Of a DNA stretch of 64,000 nucleotides, positions 25,176 through 33,885 are shown piece after piece; position 1 is the first letter of the stretch; every line of letters begins with the position of its first letter. Source of the stretch: Planococcus ruber (lineage in GTDB: Bacteria > Bacillota > Bacilli > Bacillales_A > Planococcaceae); NCBI RefSeq assembly GCF_022819085.1, contig NZ_JALHAG010000004.1, forward strand, positions 310,001 through 374,000, written 5' to 3'. The translations under genes were made by a program, and so were the position numbers. Under the pieces are notes generated by a model. That model was not told the origin of the DNA. It ran no database searches and saw only the letters and a list, made by a program, of their open reading frames with translations.

Positions 25176-25461
25176 AAAAGGGGTCTCCTGGGCGGAAACC
25201 ATGCTTAGCCTATCCATGTTTTTTATCGTCTTCGGAACGCTTTTGCCGACATTCCAATACACGCAGCAAGCGATGCATTTGAAAAAAGAAAAGATGGTCG
25301 CTTTTGAGACGATGCATGAAGGCGCAAAGCAAATAGCGAGCGGGACGGTATCCGGCCAGAGAACAGTGGACGGCACGCTCTATCGTTGGGAGTTCTCAGG
25401 CGATTTATGCGTCAGCTATGAAAACTACAGAGGCGAGCATGAAACTGTATGTTTAAATTAA
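25168..25461 (+). CDS. comGE: Competence pseudopilin ComGE (probable CTG start)
   Basis: Minor pseudopilin, 97 aa. The pilin signal NEKGVSWAETML (Glu at +5) begins right after an in-frame CTG at 25168, with GGAGGG at 25153-25158 nine bases upstream. The only in-frame ATG before it (25114) lies deep in comGD and would add 18 unrelated residues and a weak leader. No TTG or GTG is available in frame. A CTG start is therefore most likely. It is followed by comGF, which overlaps it by 13 bp. Confidence 0.68.
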   Translation: MNEKGVSWAETMLSLSMFFIVFGTLLPTFQYTQQAMHLKKEKMVAFETMHEGAKQIASGTVSGQRTVDGTLYRWEFSGDLCVSYENYRGEHETVCLN

Positions 25462-25892
25462 AACGGTTGAATGAGGACGGCTTTACTTTTATCGGTTCGC
25501 TTTTTGAACTCTTCATCCTCATGGCTTTTCTGCCGTTGATCGTCATTTTCTTCAGCCTGATGATTCATGTCGATAAACAAACAGATGCCGGCAATGCGGA
25601 ATGGCATTTATTTTCCTACGAACTGCAAAGCTATTTGACGAAAGTCGATTCCATCGAAGTGATTAACAGCGGCAGCGGCATAAGGATCATGCAGGAAGAA
25701 GTGGAATACGATATCGAACTGTACGGGAATATGCTCCGGAAGCAGAAATTCAGGCAAGGGCACGAAGTGATGGCCACTAAGCTGAAATCCTGCTCTTTTC
25801 GATTGAATGGCACAAACTTGATGGTGTTTGCGGTTTTCGCAAATGGCCGAACAGCGGAGGCTGAATATGTTTATACGCATGCTGAAAAATGA
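25449..25892 (+). CDS. comGF: Competence protein ComGF
   Basis: Minor pseudopilin-like membrane protein, 147 aa, with the prepilin-like segment DGFTFIGSLFELFILMAF near residues 10-27 and a soluble remainder (VEYDIELYGNMLRKQ typical of ComGF, FRLNGTNLMVFAVF). It overlaps comGE and comGG at its two ends, consistent with tight coupling. Confidence 0.85.
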   Translation: MFKLKRLNEDGFTFIGSLFELFILMAFLPLIVIFFSLMIHVDKQTDAGNAEWHLFSYELQSYLTKVDSIEVINSGSGIRIMQEEVEYDIELYGNMLRKQKFRQGHEVMATKLKSCSFRLNGTNLMVFAVFANGRTAEAEYVYTHAEK

Positions 25893-26073
25893 AAAAGGGG
25901 CCTTGTATCCGATTTCGCTTGTGTTTTTTCTGTCTGCTTTAATCCTGCTATCCCATAGCCTTTCCTTGTACGCCGTACATTATAAAACATATGACGGATT
26001 GGAAAATATGCATAGACATGCTACTATACAACTACTAATGGAAATTCAGAAAAATAAAATACCTGAACAGTAG
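25867..26073 (+). CDS. comGG: ComGG-like competence protein (short)
   Basis: Last gene of the comG operon; 68 aa with a basic N-terminus (MLKNEKGALYPISL) and a hydrophobic helix, in the ComGG position. The start is ATG 25867 with GCGGAGG 6 bp upstream; the longer frame overlapping comGF is not supported. It is much shorter than B. subtilis ComGG (124 aa), so the periplasmic part is reduced. Assignment is mainly by position. Confidence 0.7.
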   Translation: MFIRMLKNEKGALYPISLVFFLSALILLSHSLSLYAVHYKTYDGLENMHRHATIQLLMEIQKNKIPEQ

Positions 26074-26092
26074 GGTGGCATTGGGTGGTAGG

Positions 26093-26605
26093 ATGAAAAG
26101 AATTTATTTGATCGGATTCATGGGCTGCGGCAAAAGCGCGGTTGGCAGAAGGCTCAGCTTTTTAATGAAGTTGCCTTTCTACGACATGGATAAAGAAATC
26201 GTACGGCAAACAGGGATGACGATACCTGAAATCTTCGATCAATACGGAGAAGAGCATTTCAGGGATTTGGAAACCGCGTTTTTAGAGAATTTCAGCAACA
26301 GCAGATGCATTATTTCGACGGGCGGCGGTGTGGCAATGAGAGAGCGCAATCGCAAAATCATGCGGGAAACCGGCCTTGTCTTATTTTTGGATGCCCCGTT
26401 TCGGGAAATTTGGCGGCGGATCCATAAAGATCCAAACCGTCCGATTGTCAGGGATTCCACGAGAGAAGAAATTGAAGCGATGTTTAAATCGCGGTACCGG
26501 ACATACAAAGCTGCTGCCCACATCACCATCCGCACAGAATTTCGTACGCTTCGGCAAATTACGCAATATGCAGCCTTCCAGGCAAATCGCTTGAAAGGCG
26601 AATAA
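26093..26605 (+). CDS. aroK: Shikimate kinase
   Basis: Phosphorylates shikimate with ATP in aromatic amino acid synthesis. The 170-aa protein has Walker A GFMGCGKSAVGR, the substrate motif DMDKEIVRQTG, STGGGVAM, and the arginine lid near DPNRPIV. ATG 26093 is used; it lies 19 bp after comGG, so it may ride on the comG transcript, as in B. subtilis, where aroK also follows comGG. A weak AT-rich palindrome (26609-26624) is behind it. Confidence 0.94.
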   Translation: MKRIYLIGFMGCGKSAVGRRLSFLMKLPFYDMDKEIVRQTGMTIPEIFDQYGEEHFRDLETAFLENFSNSRCIISTGGGVAMRERNRKIMRETGLVLFLDAPFREIWRRIHKDPNRPIVRDSTREEIEAMFKSRYRTYKAAAHITIRTEFRTLRQITQYAAFQANRLKGE

Positions 26606-26658
26606 TCTAAGAATTTTAATTCTTATTGTTCGCATTTTACAACTCAATAGAAAAAAGT

Positions 26659-26687
26659 TTGCGCTTACGCCATTTCAATGTTAGGAT
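26659..26687 (+). promoter_or_regulatory. Candidate gcv operon promoter
   Basis: TTGCGC at 26659-26664, 17-bp spacer, TAGGAT at 26682-26687, about 60 bp before the glycine riboswitch. Confidence 0.5.
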
Positions 26688-26745
26688 ATAGTCAAAGTTG
26701 TACTATTCAGTATAACGTTTTGGACCAATCAAATTGATTTGGGCG

Positions 26746-26950
26746 GATGATTGTACGGGGAGAGAACGCAAAAGCGTCGCCGAAGGAGCAAATGACAAAA
26801 AGTCATGAATCTCTCAGGCAAAAAGACTCGTACGGGACGCATCTCTGGAGAATGCTGCACAGCAGCTACCAAAGAGGAAAGCCGTAAAGGTAAACTTTCA
26901 GGTTCCAGGACAGAGATTTCCCTTTAAAAGGGGAATCTCTGTCCTTTTTT
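26746..26950 (+). ncRNA. Tandem glycine riboswitch
   Basis: Two consecutive glycine aptamers precede gcvT. The first spans about 26749-26832 (CGGGGAGAGAAC at its head, CGCCGAAGGAGCAA, CTCTCAGGCAAAA), the second about 26834-26910 (GGACGCATCTCTGGAGA, TACCAAAGAGGAAA, CTTTCAGGTTCCAGGACAGAG). They are followed by a terminator hairpin (26908-26950) whose 5' arm overlaps the end of aptamer II. This fits the known mechanism where glycine prevents termination and turns on the glycine cleavage genes. Confidence 0.93.
26908..26950 (+). terminator. Riboswitch-controlled terminator
   Basis: GGACAGAGATTTCCC pairs with GGGGAATCTCTGTCC around TTTAAAA, followed by TTTTTT; its left arm reuses the end of the second aptamer. 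Confidence 0.9.
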
Positions 26951-27028
26951 CATGGAAAAATGCCGATTGGGAGCGAATATTGGCGGATTAGCCATGCTGA
27001 AGGATCTGACAACTAAGGAGGAAGTTGA

Positions 27029-28141
27029 ATGGGAGAACTGACAAACCAATTACAGCGAACACCACTTTTTGAATCTTATGCAAAGTATGGCGGAAAAACC
27101 ATCGATTTTGGCGGCTGGGAATTGCCGGTGCAATTCTCAAGCATTAAAGAAGAACATGAAGCGGTAAGAACAAAAGCCGGCCTTTTCGATGTTTCGCATA
27201 TGGGTGAAATTTTCGTCACAGGCAAGGACAGTTTGGCTTATTTGCAGCAGCTCGTTACCAACGACGTTTCCAAAATCCAAAACGGGCAAGCCCAATATAC
27301 AGCAATGTGTTATGAAAATGGCGGCACAGTCGACGATTTATTGGTTTATAAAATTGAAGATGGCCATTATTTATTGGTGGTCAATGCATCTAATATTGAA
27401 AAAGATTTTGAGTGGATGCAAAAAACGGTTTTTGGTGATGTGAAATTGGAAAACCATTCAGAAGCGTATGGATTGCTTGCTTTGCAGGGACCGCTCGCGG
27501 AAAAAATCCTTCAACGGCTGACTGGGGAAGACTTGGCCGAAATCAAAGCTTTCCGTTTTAAAACGGATGTTTCGATCGATGGGCATTCCGTAATCGTTTC
27601 CCGGACAGGCTATACCGGTGAAGATGGCTTTGAAATTTACGGCAGCCCGGAAGCTGTAGTGGCACTTTGGGATGCAATTTTGGCTGAAGGCGCTGAAGAC
27701 GGACTGGTCCCGTGCGGTCTCGGTGCACGCGACACCTTGCGCTTTGAAGCATGCCTTGCGCTTTACGGCCAGGAAATTTCCGAAAACATCACGCCTCTGG
27801 AAGCGGGATTGAATTTTGTCGTGAAATTGAATAAAGAAGAAGCGTTTATGGGCAAAGAAGCTCTCGCTTTCCAAAAAGAAAATGGGATCCCGCGAAAATC
27901 TGTGGGAATCGAAATGATCGACAAAGGAATTCCGCGCCATGGCTATGCAGTTTACTCCAGCGGTGAAAAAATCGGCGAAGTCACAACCGGCACCCAATCG
28001 CCGAGCTTGAAAAAAAATATTGGTTTAGCCCTTATTTCCAAAGAACATGCAGAGCTTGGATCAGAAGTTGAAATCGAAATCCGCAACAAGCGCCTGAAGG
28101 CAAAAATTGTTGAAACGCCGTTTTACAAACGTTCCAAATAA
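27029..28141 (+). CDS. gcvT: Glycine cleavage system aminomethyltransferase (T protein)
   Basis: Transfers the methylene group from the H-protein aminomethyl-lipoyl arm to THF. The 370-aa protein shows the folate-binding fold with FDVSHMGEI and [13 protein letters not shown] motifs and the acidic catalytic region (NDVSKIQNG). AAGGAGGAAG lies ahead of the ATG. It is the first gene of the riboswitch-controlled gcvT-gcvPA-gcvPB operon; the H protein (gcvH) is elsewhere. Confidence 0.96.
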   Translation: MGELTNQLQRTPLFESYAKYGGKTIDFGGWELPVQFSSIKEEHEAVRTKAGLFDVSHMGEIFVTGKDSLAYLQQLVTNDVSKIQNGQAQYTAMCYENGGTVDDLLVYKIEDGHYLLVVNASNIEKDFEWMQKTVFGDVKLENHSEAYGLLALQGPLAEKILQRLTGEDLAEIKAFRFKTDVSIDGHSVIVSRTGYTGEDGFEIYGSPEAVVALWDAILAEGAEDGLVPCGLGARDTLRFEACLALYGQEISENITPLEAGLNFVVKLNKEEAFMGKEALAFQKENGIPRKSVGIEMIDKGIPRHGYAVYSSGEKIGEVTTGTQSPSLKKNIGLALISKEHAELGSEVEIEIRNKRLKAKIVETPFYKRSK

Positions 28142-28168
28142 TTCAATTTGAAAAGGGGTCAGCACTCT

Positions 28169-29536
28169 ATGAAACATCGCTATTTACCAATGACGTCTCA
28201 AGACGAAAAAGAAATGCTGGAAGCTATCGGAATCGAATCAATAGATGAATTGTTTGCAGATATTCCTGAAAAAGTCCGTTTTAAAGGCGAATACAAGATC
28301 AAACCTGCCAAATCGGAGTCTTCTTTGACGAAGGAACTTGCGGCCCTGGCAGCGAAAAACGCGGATTCCAACCGCTTTGCTTCTTTCCTTGGAGCCGGCG
28401 TCTATGACCATTACAAACCGATTATCGTTGACCATGTCATTTCCCGTTCAGAATTTTATACGGCTTATACACCGTACCAGCCGGAAATTTCCCAAGGTGA
28501 ATTGCAGGCGATCTTCGAATTCCAAACGATGATCAGTGAATTGACGGGCATGGACATCGCCAACTCTTCCATGTATGACGGCGGAACGGCTTTGGCGGAA
28601 GCAGGAATGCTTGCGGCCGGACATACGCGCCGCAAAAAAATTCTCGTATCACGTGCTGTCCATCCGGAATCCCGCGATGTTGTGCGCACGTATGCGCTTG
28701 GACAATCCATTGAAGTGGAAGAAATTCCGCTGAAAGACGGCCATACTGATTTGGAAGCTTTGAAAAACATGATCGACGACAATGTTGCAGCCGTCATGGT
28801 GCAATATCCGAACTTCTTCGGCCAAGTCGAAAACTTGAAAGAATTGGAGCCGATCATCCACGAGGCTGGCGCATTATTTGCGGTATCAGCAAACCCGCTT
28901 TCACTTGGCGCTTTAACGGCTCCAGGCAAGCTAGGCGCGGATATCACAGTCGGAGACGCCCAGCCTTTTGGAATTGCTGAAGCTTTCGGCGGCCCGCATT
29001 GCGGATATTTCGCTGTTACCAAAAAATTGATGCGTAAAGTGCCCGGACGCTTAGTCGGCGAAACGGTCGATGAAGATGGCCGACGCGGGTTTGTTTTGAC
29101 GCTGCAAGCGCGCGAGCAGCACATCCGCCGCGACAAAGCGACTTCAAATATCTGTTCAAACCAAGCGCTTAATGCACTCGCTGCTTCTGTTGCAATGACA
29201 GCACTTGGAAAAGTCGGAACAAAAGAAATGGCAGTCCAAAACATCACGAAAACCCATTATATGAAACAGCAATTAAAAGGAGCCGGCTTCGAGCTTCCAT
29301 TCAGCGGCGCTCACTTCAATGAAATTGTCGTGAAAGTCAATGCGCCGATCAAAGAATTGAATGACGGTTTATTGGCTAAAGGGATTATCGGCGGCTACGA
29401 TCTTGGCCGCAGCTACGATGAATTGGACGGCCATATGCTTGTTTGTGTGACGGAACAGCGGACAAAAGAAGAAATCGATGCATTTGTGCAGGAATTGACT
29501 GCGAAAGTGCAAGAAGTGGGGGCTACTCATGCATAA
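28169..29536 (+). CDS. gcvPA: Glycine dehydrogenase (decarboxylating) subunit 1
   Basis: Alpha subunit of the split P protein, which decarboxylates glycine and loads the H-protein lipoyl group. The 455-aa protein has the PLP-fold family features ([34 protein letters not shown]), but the catalytic lysine is in subunit 2. ATG 28169 has AAAAGGGGT upstream (28151-28159). Its end overlaps gcvPB by 8 bp. Confidence 0.95.
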   Translation: MKHRYLPMTSQDEKEMLEAIGIESIDELFADIPEKVRFKGEYKIKPAKSESSLTKELAALAAKNADSNRFASFLGAGVYDHYKPIIVDHVISRSEFYTAYTPYQPEISQGELQAIFEFQTMISELTGMDIANSSMYDGGTALAEAGMLAAGHTRRKKILVSRAVHPESRDVVRTYALGQSIEVEEIPLKDGHTDLEALKNMIDDNVAAVMVQYPNFFGQVENLKELEPIIHEAGALFAVSANPLSLGALTAPGKLGADITVGDAQPFGIAEAFGGPHCGYFAVTKKLMRKVPGRLVGETVDEDGRRGFVLTLQAREQHIRRDKATSNICSNQALNALAASVAMTALGKVGTKEMAVQNITKTHYMKQQLKGAGFELPFSGAHFNEIVVKVNAPIKELNDGLLAKGIIGGYDLGRSYDELDGHMLVCVTEQRTKEEIDAFVQELTAKVQEVGATHA

Positions 29537-30992
29537 GGACAATCAACCGCTCATTTTTGAAATGACCAAAGAAGGCCGCATCGGCTACAGCCTGCCGGAT
29601 TTGGACGTGCCGGAAATCGATCTTGCTGAGCTCTTTCCGGAAGAATTAGTGCGCGATGAAGCAGCAGACCTTCCGGAAGTTTCCGAACTGGATATCATGC
29701 GCCATTACACGGCTCTTTCAAAACGCAATCATGGCGTGGATTCCGGATTCTATCCGCTCGGGTCGTGCACAATGAAATACAATCCGAAAATCAATGAATC
29801 GGTTGCGCGCTTCCCGGGATTCGCAAATATCCACCCGTTGCAGGATGAATCAACTGTCCAAGGCGCAATGGAATTATTGTTTGATCTTCAGGAACATTTA
29901 AAAGAAATTACAGGAATGGATGAAGTCACGCTTCAGCCTGCTGCCGGAGCACACGGCGAATGGACAGGCCTGATGATGATCCGTGCCTATCATGAATCGA
30001 GAGGCGACATGAAGCGCACGAAAGTCATTGTTCCCGATTCTGCGCACGGGACGAACCCGGCTTCAGCTACAGTTGCCGGATTTGAAACCGTAACGGTGAA
30101 ATCGAATGAACAGGGCCTTGTGGATCTGGAAGATCTTAAGCGGGTTGTGGGCGAAGACACAGCTGCTCTAATGTTGACGAACCCGAATACGCTCGGTTTG
30201 TTTGAAGAGCAAATTCTTGAAATGGCTGCCATCATCCATGAAGTCGGCGGCAAGCTGTATTACGACGGCGCGAACTTGAACGCGGTTATGTCAAAAGCAC
30301 GCCCGGGAGATATGGGCTTTGATGTCGTCCACTTAAACTTGCACAAAACGTTTACAGGCCCTCACGGCGGCGGCGGCCCGGGATCCGGCCCAGTCGGCGT
30401 GAAAAAAGATTTGATCCCGTACCTGCCAAAACCAGTACTTGTTAAAACGGAACAAGGCTTGACGTTCGACTATAACCGTCCGGAATCCATCGGGCGCGTC
30501 AAGCCATTCTACGGCAACTTCGGCATCAACGTCCGGGCTTATACGTATATCCGTTCAATGGGGCCAGATGGCTTGAAGGCTGTTACGGAATATGCGGTAT
30601 TGAATGCAAATTACATGATGCGGAAATTGCAGCCGCATTTCGATTTGCCATATGACCGCCATTGCAAACATGAATTCGTACTAAGCGGCCGCCGCCAGAA
30701 AAAACTCGGCGTCCGTACATTGGATATGGCGAAGCGCCTGCTCGATTTCGGCTATCATCCGCCGACCATCTATTTCCCATTGAATGTGGAAGAAGGTATG
30801 ATGATCGAGCCGACTGAAACTGAATCCAAAGAAACATTGGATGCCTTTATCGACGCGATGATCCAAATCGCGAAAGAAGTGGAAGAAAATCCGGAAATCG
30901 TCCAAGATGCACCGCATACGACGGTCATCAAACGTTTGGATGAAACCCAAGCAGCCCGCAAACCGGTGCTGCGCTATACCAAACCAGAATAG
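29529..30992 (+). CDS. gcvPB: Glycine dehydrogenase (decarboxylating) subunit 2
   Basis: PLP-bearing subunit of the split P protein, 487 aa. The PLP lysine is in [18 protein letters not shown], and the N-terminal part has [10 protein letters not shown] and [11 protein letters not shown], as expected for this subunit. Separate GcvPA and GcvPB is the Bacillus arrangement. A convergent terminator follows. Confidence 0.96.
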   Translation: MHKDNQPLIFEMTKEGRIGYSLPDLDVPEIDLAELFPEELVRDEAADLPEVSELDIMRHYTALSKRNHGVDSGFYPLGSCTMKYNPKINESVARFPGFANIHPLQDESTVQGAMELLFDLQEHLKEITGMDEVTLQPAAGAHGEWTGLMMIRAYHESRGDMKRTKVIVPDSAHGTNPASATVAGFETVTVKSNEQGLVDLEDLKRVVGEDTAALMLTNPNTLGLFEEQILEMAAIIHEVGGKLYYDGANLNAVMSKARPGDMGFDVVHLNLHKTFTGPHGGGGPGSGPVGVKKDLIPYLPKPVLVKTEQGLTFDYNRPESIGRVKPFYGNFGINVRAYTYIRSMGPDGLKAVTEYAVLNANYMMRKLQPHFDLPYDRHCKHEFVLSGRRQKKLGVRTLDMAKRLLDFGYHPPTIYFPLNVEEGMMIEPTETESKETLDAFIDAMIQIAKEVEENPEIVQDAPHTTVIKRLDETQAARKPVLRYTKPE

Positions 30993-31000
30993 AACTAAAA

Positions 31001-31037
31001 AAGAAGCCCGATGGAATTTTTCCATCGGGCTTCTTTA
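31001..31037. terminator. Bidirectional terminator between gcvPB and the AAA ATPase gene
   Basis: AAAGAAGCCCGATGGAA (31001-31017) pairs with TTCCATCGGGCTTCTTT (31021-31037). Confidence 0.92.
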
Positions 31038-31040
31038 GGT

Positions 31041-32312
31041 TCAAAAACCGATTGTGGCATCTTGTTCGACCCAGTCGTTCTGCTGAGTGCGCTTGTTTTG
31101 CTTTTGCAATTCACGGATGCTGTTTTCGTAATTGGAATCGCCTTCGTAATGCCAGTTCAGTGCAGAAGACATATACAGTTCATTCATCTGAGAAATGGAA
31201 AGCCCTTTGCTCAAGTCGGCCATATGCTCCAGTTGGGAGTCGGTGAAAATCGACTTGACGTCGAGTTTTTTCAAATAGGATTTTCGCAGACTCTTATTTG
31301 GTGACGGTATTTCATATGCCCGGTCAAAGCGCCCGGCGCGGTTGATCAAAGCGGGATCGATTTTTTCCGGATAGTTGGTCGTTCCGATGATAAACAAGCC
31401 CTCGCGTGATTGTGTGCCGTCTAGCGTGTTGAGGAAAACCGACCGGGTGAATTCGGGCATGGAATCAATGTCTTCAATGACCAGGATGGCAGGTGCTAAG
31501 CGTGAAACGATGCCGAAAACTTCCTGGACGGTATAGCTGTTTGTGTATTCCGTGATTTGCCAATAGATCACAGGTGCATTGGTAGAGCCTGTGATGGATT
31601 TGACCAGCGTCGTTTTGCCGTTGCCTGGAGCCCCGTACAATAAAATGCCGCGTTTATAAGGAACGCCGTACTCTTTAAAGAACTGGCCGCCGTCCTTGAA
31701 AAATTCGTCGATGGAGCGGAAAATATCCGTCTTCACCTTGGTTTCAAGCATGACATCTTCTCTGGAGACGATGGCCATTTCTCCGTAATTCCGCCGTTTC
31801 ACTCCGTCTTCCGTATCGACAAGGAAAGTGATGTTGTTCATCAGGGCTAGGCGCACCATCTCATTGGCATGTTCCAAAAATGCAAACGCATCTTCTACGG
31901 TCTTGGCAAAGCACTGAAATTCTGGCCAGCTATTCTCAGATGGCGTAAAAAAAGAAATCTGTGCAAGCGCGACATCGTGGCTTGGAAAATAAATTAAGCG
32001 GTTTTCGAAAGTTTCCTGTATTTTAATATGGCCTTTGTCGCTGCTGTCAGAAAGGTTGGAAATTTTGGCGAGCGGTTTGGCTTCATATATATAGGAAAGC
32101 GTCTCGTAGGGCAAATGGCCGTTTTCCATCATATCCAGAAGGTGCGTGCTCAGCTGGATGATGGGCTCTGAGATATCGATCTGCTTCCATGGTCCATTCG
32201 AACGATTCGTCAATATAGAAAAGATTTTATCCGAAACCACGGAAAAAGCGGCGTAATGGGGCAAAGCTTCTTGAACTTCAACCGTATTCGGAAATAGGAT
32301 AGGTATTTTCAT
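31041..32312 (-). CDS. AAA-family ATPase (YjoB-like)
   Basis: Cytoplasmic AAA ATPase of 423 aa. The N-terminal 190 residues form an unrecognised domain. The ATPase domain follows: Walker A GAPGNGKT (227-234), Walker B ILVIEDID (276-283), sensor 1 TTNYPEKID (311-319) and arginine fingers in NRAGRFDR (324-331), a classic single-ring AAA pattern. Domain plan and length resemble B. subtilis YjoB, a chaperone-like ATPase, but this gene sits elsewhere than in B. subtilis. It has AGGAGG before the ATG; the 44 bp between it and the yqhL terminator show no clear promoter. Substrate unknown. Confidence 0.82.
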   Translation of the reverse strand: MKIPILFPNTVEVQEALPHYAAFSVVSDKIFSILTNRSNGPWKQIDISEPIIQLSTHLLDMMENGHLPYETLSYIYEAKPLAKISNLSDSSDKGHIKIQETFENRLIYFPSHDVALAQISFFTPSENSWPEFQCFAKTVEDAFAFLEHANEMVRLALMNNITFLVDTEDGVKRRNYGEMAIVSREDVMLETKVKTDIFRSIDEFFKDGGQFFKEYGVPYKRGILLYGAPGNGKTTLVKSITGSTNAPVIYWQITEYTNSYTVQEVFGIVSRLAPAILVIEDIDSMPEFTRSVFLNTLDGTQSREGLFIIGTTNYPEKIDPALINRAGRFDRAYEIPSPNKSLRKSYLKKLDVKSIFTDSQLEHMADLSKGLSISQMNELYMSSALNWHYEGDSNYENSIRELQKQNKRTQQNDWVEQDATIGF

Positions 32313-32356
32313 GTGCTGCCTCCTGAATTTAGATGATATCCACCTGATAGGTAGAA

Positions 32357-32387
32357 AAAAAGCCTTTCCATCCCGGAAAGGCTTTTT
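32357..32387 (-). terminator. Terminator of yqhL
   Basis: AAAAAGCCTTTCC (32357-32369) pairs with GGAAAGGCTTTTT (32375-32387), just after the yqhL stop on the reverse strand. Confidence 0.88.
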
Positions 32388-32389
32388 GA

Positions 32390-32773
32390 TTATGATTTAG
32401 ACTTGATTTTGCCGGTCCATTGCTTGAATCCGCCTTGCAATTGATAGAGCTGCGTATAGCCTTGTTTTTTGAGGAATAAAGCTACGCGGCCGCTGCGTGC
32501 ACCATTTTGGTCGTAAAGGTAGACGGGCTTATCGGCGCGGATTTCTTTGTAGCGCTGGCGCAATTGGGATTGCGGCAAGTTGCGGGCTCCTAAGATATGT
32601 CCGCCTGCAAATTCCTTCGGCTCGCGGACATCGATCAGCTGCGCTTTTCGGTACCCTTCGATAAATTGTTCCTGGGTCAATGTAGTAACAGCTTTCTTAA
32701 TGCGGTAGTAGGAAATAACCGCAAAGATAATGACGATCAATAATACTGCTAAAATAACATACAGAAAATCCAT
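32390..32773 (-). CDS. yqhL: Rhodanese-like domain membrane protein YqhL, without catalytic Cys
   Basis: A 127-aa protein with one N-terminal membrane helix ([20 protein letters not shown]) and a cytoplasmic rhodanese domain ([19 protein letters not shown]). The active loop, normally C-x4-R, reads DQNGAR: Cys is replaced by Asp, and there is no cysteine at all in the protein, so sulfur transfer is not expected. The start MDFLYV at 32773 fits the membrane helix; the longer frame to 32836 is less likely. It is divergent from lipM, as in B. subtilis. Confidence 0.85.
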   Translation of the reverse strand: MDFLYVILAVLLIVIIFAVISYYRIKKAVTTLTQEQFIEGYRKAQLIDVREPKEFAGGHILGARNLPQSQLRQRYKEIRADKPVYLYDQNGARSGRVALFLKKQGYTQLYQLQGGFKQWTGKIKSKS

Positions 32774-32871
32774 TGTCTTGCCCCTTTCTATTCTCCTTCT
32801 ATTATAAAAGAAGGAGTGACTCTTATTCAATGGCAATGTTACACTTATTAATGGATTTAGGAGGCGATCTT

Positions 32872-33708
32872 GTGAAATATGGCAGATGGTTTTTTATCAA
32901 TTCCGGGTATTGCAGCCCTTCGTACAATATGGCGCTTGATGAAGCCTTGTTGAATTGGCACAGCGAAGGGTTGATTCCGCCGGTCATCCGGTTCTATGGT
33001 TGGCAGCCGGCCGCCTTGTCGATCGGCTATTTTCAAAAAGCGGAAACGGAAATCGACTTAGACCGGGTGAAAGAGCTTGGCCTCGGATTCGTGAGGCGGC
33101 CCACAGGCGGCAGGGGAGTCCTGCATGAACACGAACTGACGTATAGCGTCATTGTCAGCGAGGGGCATCCCGACATGCCCGAAAGCGTCACGGAAGCTTA
33201 CCGGATTATAAGCGGCGGCTTGCTGGAGGGCTTTAAAAATTTAGGCCTCGATGCGTATTTTTCAGTGCCGGATACTGAAGAAAAATTGGCGGACTTGAAA
33301 AAACCGAAGTCGGCAGTTTGTTTTGACGCGCCGAGCTGGTATGAAATGGTCGTTGAAGGAAAAAAAGTGGCAGGCAGCGCACAGACACGTCAAAAAGGCG
33401 TGATTCTGCAGCACGGCGCTATTTTAATCGATTTGGATGCCGAAAAGCTGTTGTCTCTTTTCCGCTTTTCAAACGCTGAAGCAAAAGAAAAGATGCGCCG
33501 CAAAATTCCGCATAAGGCAGTATCCATCAATTCCTTGCGCAGCGAGCAAGCGACGATGGAAGAATGCGTCGAAGCCTTCAAGAATGGTTTTCAGACTTCT
33601 CTTGAAATTGAGCTGGAACCATACATATTGACTTCAGAGCAAATGGAATATGTCAAGAGCTTAGAGGAAGAAAAATATGCAACAGATTCGTGGAATTTTA
33701 AAGCGTGA
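32872..33708 (+). CDS. lipM: Octanoyl-[GcvH] : protein N-octanoyltransferase LipM
   Basis: Transfers octanoyl from acyl carrier protein to GcvH at the start of lipoic acid synthesis. GTG 32872 with AGGAGG at 32859-32864 gives 278 aa, the same length as B. subtilis LipM, and places the nucleophile in SAVCFDAPS at Cys150. Other motifs: [19 protein letters not shown] and [14 protein letters not shown]. The product feeds the lipoate needs of the gcv system just upstream and of BkdB near 61 kb. An inverted repeat CTCCTTC-N10-GAAGGAG (32793-32816) is in the divergent region. Confidence 0.94.
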   Translation: MKYGRWFFINSGYCSPSYNMALDEALLNWHSEGLIPPVIRFYGWQPAALSIGYFQKAETEIDLDRVKELGLGFVRRPTGGRGVLHEHELTYSVIVSEGHPDMPESVTEAYRIISGGLLEGFKNLGLDAYFSVPDTEEKLADLKKPKSAVCFDAPSWYEMVVEGKKVAGSAQTRQKGVILQHGAILIDLDAEKLLSLFRFSNAEAKEKMRRKIPHKAVSINSLRSEQATMEECVEAFKNGFQTSLEIELEPYILTSEQMEYVKSLEEEKYATDSWNFKA

Positions 33709-33737
33709 GGAGACTTTCGACTCATTTTCAAAATGGA

Positions 33738-33770
33738 AAGCCCGCTGCATTCGGCTTTGCGGGTTTTTTA
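33738..33770 (+). terminator. Terminator after lipM
   Basis: CCCGC (33741-33745) pairs with GCGGG (33759-33763); an alternative AAAGCC/GGCTTT pairing exists; a T run follows. Confidence 0.8.
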
Positions 33771-33793
33771 AACTTTAAAATATAATTTTGTTA

Positions 33794-33851
33794 TTTAAAA
33801 ACGTTTCAACATCTAGTATGATGGGAAATGTACTAATACTATATATAGTGT
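33794..33851 (+). promoter_or_regulatory. Ribonucleotide reductase promoter with NrdR-type box
   Basis: A likely promoter is TTTAAA (33794-33799), 17-bp spacer, TATGAT (33817-33822). The sequence ATACTATATATAGTGT at 33836-33851 matches the NrdR consensus ACACWATATWTWGTGT at 15 of 16 positions. NrdR boxes are usually paired about 31 bp apart; the expected partner near 33805-33820 is at best degenerate. It fits repression of the adjacent reductase by NrdR. Confidence 0.75.
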
Positions 33852-33885
33852 TTATCTCCATATAATATAAAGGAGGAATTGTCAA

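Noticed and set aside
25114-25461. comGE starting at ATG 25114
   Set aside because: It would add residues unlike a prepilin leader and overlap comGD by 62 bp; the CTG at 25168 gives the expected short leader.
28465-29247. Reverse frame of 260 codons inside gcvPA
   Set aside because: Antisense shadow of a highly conserved gene with no ribosome site; long because of codon bias.
33804-33826. Sigma-B-like promoter (GTTTCA-N14-GGGAAA) before the ribonucleotide reductase
   Set aside because: The -10 part differs from GGGTAT in several positions, and a sigma-A pair fits equally well or better.
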